A stretch of DNA of 64,000 nt from Streptomyces sp. HNM0575 (GTDB taxonomy: Bacteria > Actinomycetota > Actinomycetes > Streptomycetales > Streptomycetaceae): contig NZ_JAASAG010000012.1 in NCBI RefSeq assembly GCF_012726265.1, forward strand, positions 1-64,000, in the 5' to 3' direction. This document shows, piece by piece, positions 40,643-50,293 of the stretch (its first letter is position 1; each line of letters begins with the position of its first letter). Made by a program: the position numbers and the translations under genes. Under the pieces are notes generated by a model. It did no database searches. It was not told where the DNA came from and was given only the letters and a program-made list of their open reading frames with translations.

Positions 40643-41932
40643 ATGCGCAGACTGCGTGTGGTGCCGGCCGCGTTGGTGGTCGCGAGCATGGTTCTTCCAG
40701 TGACGCCTGCGGTGGCCGGGCAGCGCTCCGCCTCCGGCTCCGGGTGCACCGATGAGTCGGTGCCGCTGACCGTGGAGGAGCAGCGCCTGGCCCGGTCCGA
40801 GCCCCAGGAGATCCTCGGGCGTTCCGGTTTCGACTCTGTGCCTTCGGAGTTCACCCGGGCGCTGTGCGGTGCCGACTCGTACCGCCAGGCACGGGAGTCG
40901 GTGTTGCGGCACGGGCAGCGGCTGTGGCGGCGCGCGGTGGACCGGGCGCAGGGACGCGGCCCGGCGGGCGGAGACCTGGACCGCTTGGACGACCGCCCCT
41001 TGTACTGGGCGCGGTTGGGGATGACGAGTCAACTGCGGCGTTGGCGGCCCGACTTCGAGCTCTCCGATGCCCGGCGTACGGCGCTGCTCGACCGGTTGGA
41101 ACGCAGCTCGCGCGGTCAGGACGCCATCGACTTCAGCGCGGGGAAGGCCGGTGGCCCGGAGGACGGCAAGGGCAAGGGCCTGAAGCGGATGCTGGTCACG
41201 GGCTTCGACCCGTTCACGCTGGACGAGGACATCCGGATCAGCAATCCGTCCGGTGCCGACGCGCTGACGCTGGACGGCACCGTGCTGCGTACGAAGGCGG
41301 GCAAGGTCAGGATCGAGACGGCCATGTTCCCCGTGCGCTGGGCGGATTTCACCCGCGGAACGGTCGAGCGGACGCTGCGGCCGCATCTGCCGAAGGTGGA
41401 CCTGTTCACCACGGTCAGCCAGGGCCGGCCGGGCCGGTTCGACGTCGAGCGCTACAACGGCGCCTGGCGTGGGACCTTCCCCGACAACGACGACGTCTCG
41501 GCCCCCGGGACCGTCCCCGTGTCGGACGACGCCACGCAGCCTCAGTGGACGGCCACCACGCTTCCCTACAAGGACATCGTCTCCGCGCCCACGGGCCGCT
41601 TCCCCGTGGAGGACCACACGGAGGTGGTCGAGATCCCGGCGGGCGGGAGCGATCCGGTCACGCGCCCGGACGGTCCGACGGAGGGCTCCACCGCACGTGA
41701 GGGCGGCGGCGGTGACTACCTGTCCAACGAGATCGCCTACCGTGCGACGCTGCTGCGCGACCGGCTCGGTCTGGACATCCCCGGCGGCCATGTGCACACC
41801 CCTGTACTCGAGTTCGGCAAGGGCAACACCGACCCGGCGACGGGCACGATCACCGACCCGGAGTTCCTCCGGAACCGGCGGGACATCATCGAGCAGGTCC
41901 ACTCGATCGTCCGGGTGGCCGCCGAGCGATAG
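40643..41932 (+). CDS. Secreted pyroglutamyl-peptidase-I-like protein lacking catalytic Cys
   Basis: This 429-residue protein has a signal peptide (cleavage near AVAG-QRS). An extra N-terminal domain of about 150 residues is followed by a C15 peptidase-like domain: MLVTGFDPF (183-191), ISNPSGADAL, SQGRPGRFDVERYN (Glu269) and GGDYLSNEIAYR. In active enzymes the last motif carries the nucleophile Cys (YxCN). Here it is Ser361. GGHVHTP supplies His385. A long insertion of about 80 residues separates the Glu and Ser regions. It may be inactive or use Ser; either would be unusual. Confidence 0.8.
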   Translation: MRRLRVVPAALVVASMVLPVTPAVAGQRSASGSGCTDESVPLTVEEQRLARSEPQEILGRSGFDSVPSEFTRALCGADSYRQARESVLRHGQRLWRRAVDRAQGRGPAGGDLDRLDDRPLYWARLGMTSQLRRWRPDFELSDARRTALLDRLERSSRGQDAIDFSAGKAGGPEDGKGKGLKRMLVTGFDPFTLDEDIRISNPSGADALTLDGTVLRTKAGKVRIETAMFPVRWADFTRGTVERTLRPHLPKVDLFTTVSQGRPGRFDVERYNGAWRGTFPDNDDVSAPGTVPVSDDATQPQWTATTLPYKDIVSAPTGRFPVEDHTEVVEIPAGGSDPVTRPDGPTEGSTAREGGGGDYLSNEIAYRATLLRDRLGLDIPGGHVHTPVLEFGKGNTDPATGTITDPEFLRNRRDIIEQVHSIVRVAAER

Positions 41933-42039
41933 CGGCCGCCTGCGGGACGGCCTGCGGGACGGTCTGCGGGACGTCGACGCTCCCGGTACGGGCTCCCGAT
42001 GAGCGCACCCCCCGGCGAGCGCACTCCCGGCGAGGGCCG

Positions 42040-44316
42040 TCACCGGGCGCGCGCCGCGTTGATCGCGGCGACGGCACCGCGGGCGTCGCCGAGGTTGGCG
42101 AAGTCGACGGCCACGAAGTTCACCGGGTGGCCGCGCTGGATCCCGCAGCGGCGGGCGCGGTCGAGCACGAGGTCCTTGCTGTTGACCTCGCCCGCGTCGA
42201 GCCGGCTGCCGCCCGCGTCGGTGATGAAGTGGTTCAGCAGGAAGAGCCGTTTGCCGGTGCCGCCGCGGTTGGGCGCGCAGCTCATGCTCCGGGGATCGCG
42301 GAAGTCGTACGGCGTCTCCATTCCGTACCGGTAGAAGCCGCGATACCACGGGGCCGGTCCCCCCGACCCCTCCGAGAAGACGACCAGCCGCTTGTTGTCG
42401 TCGACCATCTCCCCCAGCGTCGGCCACGGCGTCCCCGGGTCGCGGTCCGGGGTGTACAGCAGGTGCTTCAGGCCCGCCTTGCGGAACGCGGAGGCCGTCT
42501 GCTCGCCGCTGATGCCGTTCTGGACGACCAGCGTGACGACCTCCGAGGGGTGCTGGTCCATCCATGTGCGGATCTCGCGCAGCGTGCCGACGAGCGGGAG
42601 CGCGCCCGCGCGGCAGGTCGCGTGGCACAGCCACAGACCGGGCCGCGCGGGGCCGGTCCTGTCGATGACGTCCGCGACCTTCCGCCGCATGCCGGGTGCG
42701 AGGTCGGACACCTTCAGCCGCTCGGCGACCTGGTCGGAGCGCTCCCATGTGTGGGTGTCCACGAGCAGCGCGCGGGCGCCGTCGTCCAGCTGCGTGGTGA
42801 TGTCGCCGTCCTGGAGCGGGCTGATGAACCGGTCCGCGGTCGAGGACATCGAGTTGTGCGTGGTCAGATACGCGGCCTGGTCGTAGCGGAGGTGGCACAG
42901 CCGGGCCGACCCGTTGCAGTAGGTCCGCTCCGGTTGGCCGGCCGCGGCGGGAGCGAGTACGACGCCCAGCACGACCGCGGTGGCGACGGCGGCAGCGGAG
43001 CAGCCCACCAGCCGTGTGCGCGTACGCCGGGTCAGCGCCCGCAGAGCGGTGCGCACGGCCCGGTGCCGTTCCCGTACGAAGGACGCGACCACCAGCAGCG
43101 CACCGATGGCGAACGGCACGGCGGCCGCGGACAGTCCGGCGGCGGTGAGCGCCGTGAGCGCGTTCCGCTCCAGGTCCTCCACCAGGCCGGACAGCGACGC
43201 CGGCCACGATGCGGGCGGCTGCCACAGCAAAGCCCCGGCCCGCCAGCGGACCACCCAGAACGCGACGGCCGGCAATGCGCCGCCCGCGGCGAGGATCCAG
43301 CCGGTCGTGCGCAGCCTGCGTGTCCGGCGGCCCGGCGGCCCGGAGATCCACAGGAAGACGAGGGCGAGCAGCCCCACGGCGACCGCGAGCGTCTGCACCA
43401 GGCCCTGCATGAGGCGGGTGGCGTCGCGTGCCGAGTCCAGCGCGGCGGTGTCCACGCCCGAGCCCTTCAGGTCCCGTACGACGTTCCAGCGCCCGCCGTC
43501 GGCCATGCGCAGCAGCTCCCGCCTGCTCTTCGCCGCGCCGCCGTCGGCCTTGCCGCCCGGCAGATACGGCCCCACCGCCGCGAGGGCCGTGCCCGTGTCA
43601 CCGGCCTCCAGCGCGCCCTCGACCTGCGGCCGCAGCGGCGCCCGTTCCTTCGCGGGTACGCGGGACAGCAACACCGAGGTCACCTTCCCCGCGTCCCTAT
43701 CGCTGAGTTCGACCTTGGGCAGGCCTTCCGGCTTGCGGCCCGCCGCCACGCTGTCGAGGGCCTTGTCCACGCGGGCGAGCGCCGCCGACACCTCGGCCTC
43801 CGGGGGGATCCGGTGTCCGGCCCGTTCTCCGGAGGCCAGTTCGCCCAGGTACACGTGCGCGAGCTCGCCGACGTTCGCGAGGACCGGCCGCAGGTTCACC
43901 GACACCCCCAGGGCGTCCGAGTCGCCGCGGAAGTAGCCGACCAGGGCGGCGATCTGCTCGTCCGTCAGCTGCCGCACCGTGGCCGGAGGCAGCACTGTCT
44001 TCAGATTGGCCGTCACCACGGGCTCCGGTACGGGCAGCCGGGACAGCAGGCTCCTGGTGACGGGACGCGAGCCCGGGTCGACGAGGACCTCGTCGTAGAG
44101 CCGGTCGTACGCCCGCTCGTCGTCGAGCGCAGCCTGGTAGTACCCGCGCTCCAGCACCGTGGCGCGCAGCGTCGCCGCACCGACGAGGGCCGTCACGCAC
44201 AGGACCGCCACGACGCACGCCAGCACACGTACGGGCCGCACCCATCGCGCGTGCCGCCACGCCGCGGGGCGAACGCGGCGCAGGATCATGGTGCGCACGG
44301 CGCCTGGCGCGGCCAT
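42040..44316 (-). CDS. Multi-pass membrane protein with C-terminal PI-PLC-X-like domain
   Basis: This 758-residue protein starts at ATG 44314-44316 behind GGAGGAGGAC. One N-terminal helix (VLACVVAVLCVTALVGAAT) precedes an extracytoplasmic region of about 250 residues. A cluster of about four TM helices follows (LVQTLAVAVGLLALVFLWIS and others). The C-terminal ~260 residues resemble a phosphatidylinositol phospholipase C X-type barrel (YLTTHNSMSS, ALLVDTHTWER, WLCHATCRAGALPLVGTLRE, FVAVDFANLGD). The HN and DTH motifs are in the expected places. Probably cleaves a phosphodiester outside the membrane. Confidence 0.75.
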   Translation of the reverse strand: MAAPGAVRTMILRRVRPAAWRHARWVRPVRVLACVVAVLCVTALVGAATLRATVLERGYYQAALDDERAYDRLYDEVLVDPGSRPVTRSLLSRLPVPEPVVTANLKTVLPPATVRQLTDEQIAALVGYFRGDSDALGVSVNLRPVLANVGELAHVYLGELASGERAGHRIPPEAEVSAALARVDKALDSVAAGRKPEGLPKVELSDRDAGKVTSVLLSRVPAKERAPLRPQVEGALEAGDTGTALAAVGPYLPGGKADGGAAKSRRELLRMADGGRWNVVRDLKGSGVDTAALDSARDATRLMQGLVQTLAVAVGLLALVFLWISGPPGRRTRRLRTTGWILAAGGALPAVAFWVVRWRAGALLWQPPASWPASLSGLVEDLERNALTALTAAGLSAAAVPFAIGALLVVASFVRERHRAVRTALRALTRRTRTRLVGCSAAAVATAVVLGVVLAPAAAGQPERTYCNGSARLCHLRYDQAAYLTTHNSMSSTADRFISPLQDGDITTQLDDGARALLVDTHTWERSDQVAERLKVSDLAPGMRRKVADVIDRTGPARPGLWLCHATCRAGALPLVGTLREIRTWMDQHPSEVVTLVVQNGISGEQTASAFRKAGLKHLLYTPDRDPGTPWPTLGEMVDDNKRLVVFSEGSGGPAPWYRGFYRYGMETPYDFRDPRSMSCAPNRGGTGKRLFLLNHFITDAGGSRLDAGEVNSKDLVLDRARRCGIQRGHPVNFVAVDFANLGDARGAVAAINAARAR

Positions 44317-44917
44317 CGTCCTCCTCCAACTCTCCGGGTCCGCGTCGGAAACCCCGAGGTGAAGGGGCCCGGCCCGGCTGCATTCCCGAATCGGGCGGCA
44401 CCATGCGGCTCGCCGGGCCGGCGTAAGAGCCGGCGGCATCGGGGCGTCGGCGAGCCGCCCAGCCTCCACGGGTCTTACGGCTCCCATGCACCTGCCATTT
44501 CTGGACAATGCGTCAACGGTCGGAGAATCACGAGCGATTGCATCCGAGCGATTCCGAGTGCTTCTAGGGAATCCGTGTCGCCAGTTGCTCCGGGATGACG
44601 AATCAGGATGCCAACTCCCCAACTTCGTACGAGAGTTGGTGTCGTGACCTTTATCACTGAGCGAGGCGTCGACAACCTGCTGAGCATGTGGTGGAAACGG
44701 GCCCGCACGGGCGATCAGCGCACCATTGTGACCGGATTGATCAGCTGACGTGCGATACGTTCCGGCGTCCGCATTGCGGATCGCATCGAGCCCTCGTCCG
44801 GACCGGGGTGGCCATTGCGCGCCGCCGTGCTCCAGATTGTCATCGCAGAAGTATTCGTCTCGCCTCGCCATTCACCTGCGCGACGGCCTCGGGCCGGATT
44901 GAAGGAGGGCGCCGAAC
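44317..44917. other. 601-bp divergent region of lower GC
   Basis: This lies between the PLC-like gene (-) and the peptide-binding lipoprotein gene (+). It is locally less GC-rich (44480-44880). A CCAACTC/GAGTTGG dyad occurs at 44611-44639. GGAGG precedes the GTG at 44918. No ORF or RNA is supported. Confidence 0.5.
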
Positions 44918-46519
44918 GTGAACCGCAGGATTCTTGCGCCGCCCGCGCTGGCGGGGCTGCTCGCCTCGTCACTGGTGGCGTGCAGCGGCGCGGTGGACGG
45001 GAGCGAGGACGAGGGCAAGCCGATCGTGGTCGGCACGACGGCGAGAGTCCAGGTCACGGAGGACACTCCGGCGCCCTTCGACCCGGCCGCCTCCTACGAC
45101 GTCGGCTCCTGGAACATCATGCGCAACACGTTCCAGACGCTGCTGCGTCCGCCCCGTTCGGGGACCGAACCGGTCGCGGACGCGGCCGACAAGTGCCGCT
45201 TCACCGACAAGCGGAACGACCGTTACAGCTGCACCCTGAAGGACGGGCAGACCTTCTCCAACGGGCACGAACTCGACGCGAAAGACGTCGAGTTCTCCAT
45301 CGAGCGGCTGCTCCGCATCAACCTCAGGGGCGGTCCGGCCTCGCTGCTCGGCAACGTCGGCAAGGTCGAGGCCGACGGCGCCGGCAAGGTCGTCTTCCGG
45401 CTGAAGAGGCCGGACGCCACGTTCCCGTACAAGCTCGCCACCCCCGCCGCGTCGATCGTCGACAGCCAGACCTATCCCGCCGACCGCCTCGCCAAGGGCT
45501 ACAAGGGGACGGGCTCGGGCCCCTACGTACTCGACGACTTCGACGCCAAGGGACGCAAGGCGCTCCTCACCAGGAACAAGGACTACCGGGGCAGCGCCGG
45601 GGCGAAGAGCGACAAGGTCGAGCTGCGCTTCTTCGACACCTCGCACTCCGTTCAGAAGGCGCTGGACTCCGGCGGCATCGACGTCATGAACCGCGGCTTC
45701 ACGTCCCGGTACGTCGAGCGGCTGGAGGCGGACCGCAAGGACCACATCGAGCTGGTCGAGCAGCCGGGACAGGGCGTGCGCTATCTCGTCTTCGACACGA
45801 AGGACAAGACGGTGGGCCGGCGCGCCGTGCGGCAGGCGTTCGCCCGGATCGTCGACCGGAAGCAGCTGGTCGGCGACGTATACGCGCGTACCGCGGAGCC
45901 GCTGTACTCCCTCGTCCCCGGCGGGCTGCTGGGGCACACGAACTCCTTCTTCAACGAGTACGGCGAGCCCGACGCCGGAGCCGCCAAGCGCATCCTGACG
46001 AAGGCCCACGTGAAGACGCCGGTGAAGATCACCCTTCACTACGCCCACGCCGGCAAGGGCGGCTCGTCCGTCAGGGAGTTCGCGGTGCTGGAGAAGCAGC
46101 TGGACGAGTCCGGGCTCTTCGACGCGTCGGTCAAGGGCGAGCCCCCGACGTCCTACAGCTCGGCGGCGTTGCAGGGGAAGTACCAGGTCTACGGCTTCGG
46201 CTGGCTCCCCGACTTCCCGGACGCGGACAACTTCATCGCCCCGTTCCTCGAGAAGAACAACGTCCTCAACTCCCCTTACACCAACAAGGAGATCAGCGGG
46301 GAACTCATACCGCGGACCCGGCGTGAGCCCGAACGCGCCGACGCCACGGGGAGTTTCATACGCGCCCAGAACATCGTCGCCGACGACGTTCCGGTGCTGC
46401 CGCTCTGGCAGGGCAAGCAGTACATCGCAGCACGCGACGACATCACGGGCGTGGAGTGGGCGCTCAACTCCTCGTCCCTGCTTCAGCTTTGGGAGCTGGA
46501 CCGCGGGGTGAGCAGCTGA
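44918..46519 (+). CDS. ABC transporter peptide/nickel-type substrate-binding lipoprotein
   Basis: This 533-residue family 5 extracellular solute-binding protein has a lipobox (SLVACSG). The family signature region is NGHELDAKDVEFSIERLL, preceded by DRYSCTLKDGQTFSNGHE. YRGSAGAKSDKVELRFFD and a C-terminal PLWQGKQYIAARDDI segment follow. It starts at GTG 44918 behind GAAGGAGG. It would capture oligopeptides or similar ligands at the outer face. No permease or ATPase genes are adjacent, so it is an orphan. Confidence 0.88.
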   Translation: MNRRILAPPALAGLLASSLVACSGAVDGSEDEGKPIVVGTTARVQVTEDTPAPFDPAASYDVGSWNIMRNTFQTLLRPPRSGTEPVADAADKCRFTDKRNDRYSCTLKDGQTFSNGHELDAKDVEFSIERLLRINLRGGPASLLGNVGKVEADGAGKVVFRLKRPDATFPYKLATPAASIVDSQTYPADRLAKGYKGTGSGPYVLDDFDAKGRKALLTRNKDYRGSAGAKSDKVELRFFDTSHSVQKALDSGGIDVMNRGFTSRYVERLEADRKDHIELVEQPGQGVRYLVFDTKDKTVGRRAVRQAFARIVDRKQLVGDVYARTAEPLYSLVPGGLLGHTNSFFNEYGEPDAGAAKRILTKAHVKTPVKITLHYAHAGKGGSSVREFAVLEKQLDESGLFDASVKGEPPTSYSSAALQGKYQVYGFGWLPDFPDADNFIAPFLEKNNVLNSPYTNKEISGELIPRTRREPERADATGSFIRAQNIVADDVPVLPLWQGKQYIAARDDITGVEWALNSSSLLQLWELDRGVSS

Positions 46520-47014
46520 CGCGTCCACCGCTCCGCGACGGACATACGAGGCCCAGGTCGGCGACCTGGGCCTCGTTCTTCGTCGGGGTGCGGGGCCCGG
46601 GGCGCCGGCGTCCGTGATCCGGGCGTCCCTCGGGCCGCCGCCGGTCGGGTACGGGCCCGCCAGCCGCGCGCCGGGGAAGCACCGGAGGCACCGGAGGCAC
46701 CGGAAGCCAAGGGCAGGGCCCGGGCGCAGCGTGACGGGCGGTCAGCGGCCCCTGCGGCTCCGGCCAGGAGCCCGGCACCCCGACCCGCCCTGCCCGACCT
46801 GCCTGCCCTGCCGCCCAGGAGCCCCGGCCGCCCGTACAGGCGAGAGCTCAGGCCCCTCCCGGGACGGGCGACGCGCCTTGCCGTCGCCCCACACGTTCTT
46901 TGATAGGAAAAGTCCTACTTGACAGCAGATGTCTCCACGGTTCGAGACCCGGGGAGCATCACCGCGTTCGTACCCGCGCCCACGAGGGCGCTGACGCGAG
47001 AGCCGAGGGAAACC
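46520..47014. other. 495-bp intergenic with terminator and 9-bp repeat
   Basis: Besides the hairpin at 46548, the stretch holds a 9-bp repeat (GAAGCACCG then two GAGGCACCG, 46676-46702) and a TTGACA at 46919-46924. It ends with the GAGGGA site of the next gene. Confidence 0.5.
46548..46574 (+). terminator. Terminator after peptide-binding protein gene
   Basis: A 12-bp perfect stem (GAGGCCCAGGTC/GACCTGGGCCTC) with loop GGC is followed by GTTCTT. Confidence 0.85.
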
Positions 47015-47743
47015 ATGGGCTGGAAACTCACACGTCGGACGACGGCGTCGGCGACTCTCGCCGGTGTGGTCGCCATCGTCTCCGCGGCGCTGCCGCCGAC
47101 CGGCGCCAGCGCCGGAACACGGACGGAGGCCGCGGCCGCCGCCTCATCGGGAACCGTGGCCGCGAAGGGGAGCGGCTCGCAGAAGCCGGCACCGCCGCGC
47201 CTCCCGCGCAACTTCCGCGGGAAGGGCAAGTGGATCGTCCGCGATCTGGGCATCACGGTCCCGTTCAGCTGGCAGGGGAAGAACGGCGACAGCCAGATGA
47301 CCGCGGGAGGACCGCAGTACCCGATCTGGTTCACCAACCTCATCTACCACGACACCCTCTACACGCTCACCTACAAGTGGCCCGGTCTGAACGTGCATTC
47401 GTGCTCGCGGATTCCGGGCGTCGGCCTCGGCCAGCTGAACCAGTTCCTCAAGGGCTCCCGGTTCGTCGGGCGGGAGACCCTGGAGGGGAATCCGCGGCGG
47501 CACGTGAACCACTGGCGGGTCGGCGTCGTACTGCCGAAGCGGCCTCCGGGACTCCACCTGCGCTTCCCGTTCGCACTCGGCGACATCTACGTCGACCAGC
47601 GCAACCGGGGCACGTTCTGGCAGGTGCTTCAGTTCGGCATCCAGAACCTGTACGACCCCGAGCTGGACGAGTGGCTGAAGATGGACACGTTCGAGCACAA
47701 GCCGGGGAAGGTCGTGCTTCCGCGGCGGTGCGCGCAGCCGTGA
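47015..47743 (+). CDS. Secreted protein of unknown function
   Basis: This 242-residue protein has a signal peptide (WKLTRRTTASATLAGVVAIV, cleaved near ASA-GTRT) and an Ala/Ser-rich segment. The rest is compact, with IVRDLGITVPFSWQGKNGD, a Trp/Tyr-rich region (PIWFTNLIYHDTLYTLTYKW), VNHWRVGVVLPKRP and FWQVLQFGIQNLYDPELDEW. The start is ATG 47015 (GAGGGAAACC before it). No enzyme motif is recognised. A strong terminator follows at 47861. Confidence 0.7.
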   Translation: MGWKLTRRTTASATLAGVVAIVSAALPPTGASAGTRTEAAAAASSGTVAAKGSGSQKPAPPRLPRNFRGKGKWIVRDLGITVPFSWQGKNGDSQMTAGGPQYPIWFTNLIYHDTLYTLTYKWPGLNVHSCSRIPGVGLGQLNQFLKGSRFVGRETLEGNPRRHVNHWRVGVVLPKRPPGLHLRFPFALGDIYVDQRNRGTFWQVLQFGIQNLYDPELDEWLKMDTFEHKPGKVVLPRRCAQP

Positions 47744-48062
47744 CCGCTCGCGGCTCCGCATGCGCGGCCCCGGCCAGGGCCCGAAGCCCGCGGGTCCGGT
47801 GCCGCCGGGCAGATCCGGTTCCACCGGGCCGACGCCCCTCGCCCGCCGCATGAGTCACCGAGGCCCGGGTCCCACGCGGACCCGGGCCTTCGTGGTGCTC
47901 CGCGGCACCACGGTCGCCGCCGCGCCCTCGAAGACTCGCGGCCGGTGGGGTCTCAGGCGGAATCTACGGCGGCAGAGACCCGCGTCCCGGAGGAGTCCCG
48001 CGCGGCCGTATTGGGCATGAACACGCCGACACTTGAGCTCTGTCCCCCACCAGGAGGCTGAT
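47744..48062. other. 319-bp intergenic, terminator then promoter region
   Basis: Contains the terminator at 47861-47889 and, before the snapalysin-like gene, an AGGAGG ribosome-binding site at about 48053-48058. No further features seen. Confidence 0.5.
47861..47889 (+). terminator. Terminator, 12-bp perfect stem
   Basis: AGGCCCGGGTCC pairs with GGACCCGGGCCT around a 5-nt loop, then TCGTGG. Confidence 0.85.
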
Positions 48063-48653
48063 GTGTTATTCCGTAACGCCGTAAGGGCGGTCCTCGCCGC
48101 AGCGCTGGCGGCTCTCGCGCTGCTGGGCGGCCAGGCAGTGGCCGCACCTGCCGGTTCGCCCGGCCACACCGCCGCCACCAAGGCCGCAGCCGAGCCGAAG
48201 GTGCTCACCTACGACTCCTCCGAGTCCGCCGAGTTCGCCGAGGCGGTGGACAGTGGCGTGAAGGTCTGGAACGAGAACGTCACCTCCGTACGCCTGGAGA
48301 AGGCCGACGCCGGTGAGCAGGCCAACGTGCGCATCGTCGCCGACGACGGGTGGCCGCGCGCGCAGACCACCAGCCTCGGCAACGGCACCGTCTACTTCGG
48401 GCGCGAGGCGGTGGACGAGGGCTACAACACCACCCGCATCGCCGCCCACGAGCTGGGGCACATCCTCGGTCTGCCCGACATCAAGCCGGGGCCCTGCTCC
48501 AGCCTGATGTCCGGTGCCAGCGCCGGGACGTCCTGCACCAACGCCAACCCCGACGCCTCGGAGAAGGCCGAGGTCGAGAAGAACTTCGGCGAGGGCTCCT
48601 CGGGCGCCGCCGAGCATCAACGGAAGCTGGTCTTCAAGGACTTCAGGCCCTGA
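48063..48653 (+). CDS. Snapalysin-like secreted metalloprotease (M7)
   Basis: This 196-residue protein has a signal peptide (about 1-28, cleaved near AVA-APAG) and the snapalysin zinc site HELGHILGLPD (His129, Glu130, His133, Asp139), the short HExxHxxGxxD form of the Streptomyces M7 family. A pro-region and YDSSESAEFAEAVDSGVKVW lead into the mature domain. It starts at GTG 48063 behind AGGAGG. The usual adjacent LysR activator of snapalysin genes is absent. Confidence 0.92.
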   Translation: MLFRNAVRAVLAAALAALALLGGQAVAAPAGSPGHTAATKAAAEPKVLTYDSSESAEFAEAVDSGVKVWNENVTSVRLEKADAGEQANVRIVADDGWPRAQTTSLGNGTVYFGREAVDEGYNTTRIAAHELGHILGLPDIKPGPCSSLMSGASAGTSCTNANPDASEKAEVEKNFGEGSSGAAEHQRKLVFKDFRP

Positions 48654-48661
48654 CCGGCCGG

Positions 48662-48681
48662 CCCGGGGCGTGGTCCCCGGG
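48662..48681 (+). terminator. Hairpin after snapalysin gene
   Basis: CCCGGGG and CCCCGGG arms around 6 nt, nine bases past the stop. Confidence 0.6.
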
Positions 48682-48790
48682 TCTCCCCACGGACCGCTGT
48701 GGCCCGCGAGCACACGACCGTCTCGCGGGCCACCGCTCTGCCGGGCCGCGGCAGGGCCGCCGCCCGGTCGCCGCCGCTGACGGCCTCGGT

Positions 48791-48832
48791 CTCCCGGCTC
48801 CCGGCTCCCGGCTCCCGGCTCCCGGCTCCCGC
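48791..48832. repeat. Heptanucleotide tandem repeat, 6 units
   Basis: Six consecutive CTCCCGG units (last CTCCCGC) lie in the gap between the converging snapalysin and binding-protein genes. Confidence 0.9.
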
Positions 48833-48901
48833 CACGGAAGCACCGGCGGATGCCACGCATGTCATGGATGCCACGGGTGCCGTGCCCGTGAGCGCCCGCC
48901 G

Positions 48902-50293
48902 TCAGGACTCCGACGCCCCGGCCTCCAGCGTCCGTTCGACGTCCACGAAACCGTCGTGCACCTGCTTCAGCCGGCCGTCACGTACCTGCTGATAGGTCAC
49001 CATCGTGTTGACGATCCGCGGGAAGTCGCGCGCGGCGAGCATGTTCCCGTAGTTCCAGTTCAGCTTCGGCGTGAGCCCGCCCGTGTCGACCGGCTCGCCC
49101 TGATCCAGCGCGTGCCGCACGGACTTGGCGGTGACGGCCTCGCCGGGCTCCAGGGACTTCAGCACCTGGCGCAGCACGGTGAAGGCGATCCACGTCGTCT
49201 GTACGCCGGGGTCCGAGGCGTCGACGCGGTTGTCGCCGAAGGCGTGCTCCTCGATGACCCGCTTCATCGGCTTCCAGCGCGGGTCGTCGCCCGGCGGATA
49301 CCAGCCCGTCGCGAACGCGCCCTCCAGCGGGCTGCCCGGTCCTCCGGACTGGTCCACGAGGGACTGCCGCACGCTGCCCAGCACCGAGGCGGTCCGCACG
49401 CTGGGGCTGTCCTTGCGCAGCTGTCTGAACGACTCGAAGAAGGTGCTCGTGCGCCCGCCCAGCACGGCCGTGACGCAGGGCCCTTTGGCGTCGGCGCCCT
49501 GCGCCGCCGTCTCTCCGCCCGCCGTCTCTCCGCCCGCGGTCTCTCCACCCGCAGTGTCCCCGCCCGCAGCGTTCCCGCCCGCCGTGCCGGCACCCGGCTC
49601 CGCGGCACCGTAAGTACGGGCGCCCTCAAGGGCCTTGTATGCCTGACGGGTGTACTCGGAGGCGCCCTCCGGCGCCCGTACGTCCGTGACCGGCCCGGCG
49701 CCGCCGTCCGCGAGGCCCGCGTTGATCAGCCGGGGAAGCTGGTCGCCGACGGTGGTGTCGGGCCGTACGAGCGAGACGTGCGAGCACGAACCGGCGGCCA
49801 GCTGGCGGCCGTTCCCCGCGACGAGGGCCGGAAGCCCGCCGTTGACGGGATAGGAGAACGGACTGGTGAACTCCTGGTCCGCGACGCCGTATCCGCCGAT
49901 GTACGGGATGCCCGCGCTCTCCAGTGCGGGCATGAAGGAGCGGCCGTGCTGGCTGTACGAGCCGACGACCGCGGCCACGCCCGCCTTCTTCGCACGCCCC
50001 GCGCAACGGGCCGCCCGCACGGTGTCGTTGTGGTCGTTGCACGTCAGCACGCGCAGCCGGTGGCCGTTGACGCCGCCCTGGGAGTTGACCCAGCGCGCAT
50101 ACGCCTGTGCCATCGCTGGCATGCCCGGCATGTTCGTCGCCTCGGTGTCCTGCGGTGCCCAGGTCATCACGGTGACCGTCTCGTCGTCGGCGGCCGTGCC
50201 GGGGACCGCCCCGCAGCCGCCCAGCAGCGCGGAGCAGACCACGGCGGAGACGGCTGTGGCCAGACGTACGGAACGACGGCGCCTTGCGGTCAT
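48902..50293 (-). CDS. Branched-chain-type solute-binding lipoprotein with repeat insert
   Basis: This 463-residue protein has a lipobox (LLGGCG) and the Leu/Ile/Val-binding-protein fold (type I periplasmic binding protein): VTVMTWAPQDTEATNMP, VAAVVGSYSQHGRSFMPALE, IPYIGGYGVAD and LGGRTSTFFESFRQL. About midway a low-complexity insert with repeated AGGET units (coded by 15-bp direct repeats, 49505-49560) is present. It starts at ATG 50291-50293, with a weak ribosome-binding site. No permease genes adjoin. Confidence 0.82.
   Translation of the reverse strand: MTARRRRSVRLATAVSAVVCSALLGGCGAVPGTAADDETVTVMTWAPQDTEATNMPGMPAMAQAYARWVNSQGGVNGHRLRVLTCNDHNDTVRAARCAGRAKKAGVAAVVGSYSQHGRSFMPALESAGIPYIGGYGVADQEFTSPFSYPVNGGLPALVAGNGRQLAAGSCSHVSLVRPDTTVGDQLPRLINAGLADGGAGPVTDVRAPEGASEYTRQAYKALEGARTYGAAEPGAGTAGGNAAGGDTAGGETAGGETAGGETAAQGADAKGPCVTAVLGGRTSTFFESFRQLRKDSPSVRTASVLGSVRQSLVDQSGGPGSPLEGAFATGWYPPGDDPRWKPMKRVIEEHAFGDNRVDASDPGVQTTWIAFTVLRQVLKSLEPGEAVTAKSVRHALDQGEPVDTGGLTPKLNWNYGNMLAARDFPRIVNTMVTYQQVRDGRLKQVHDGFVDVERTLEAGASES

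Noticed and set aside
44317..44871. N-terminal extension of the PLC-like protein
   Set aside because: ATG 44316 has a strong ribosome-binding site, and the extension crosses lower-GC promoter DNA.
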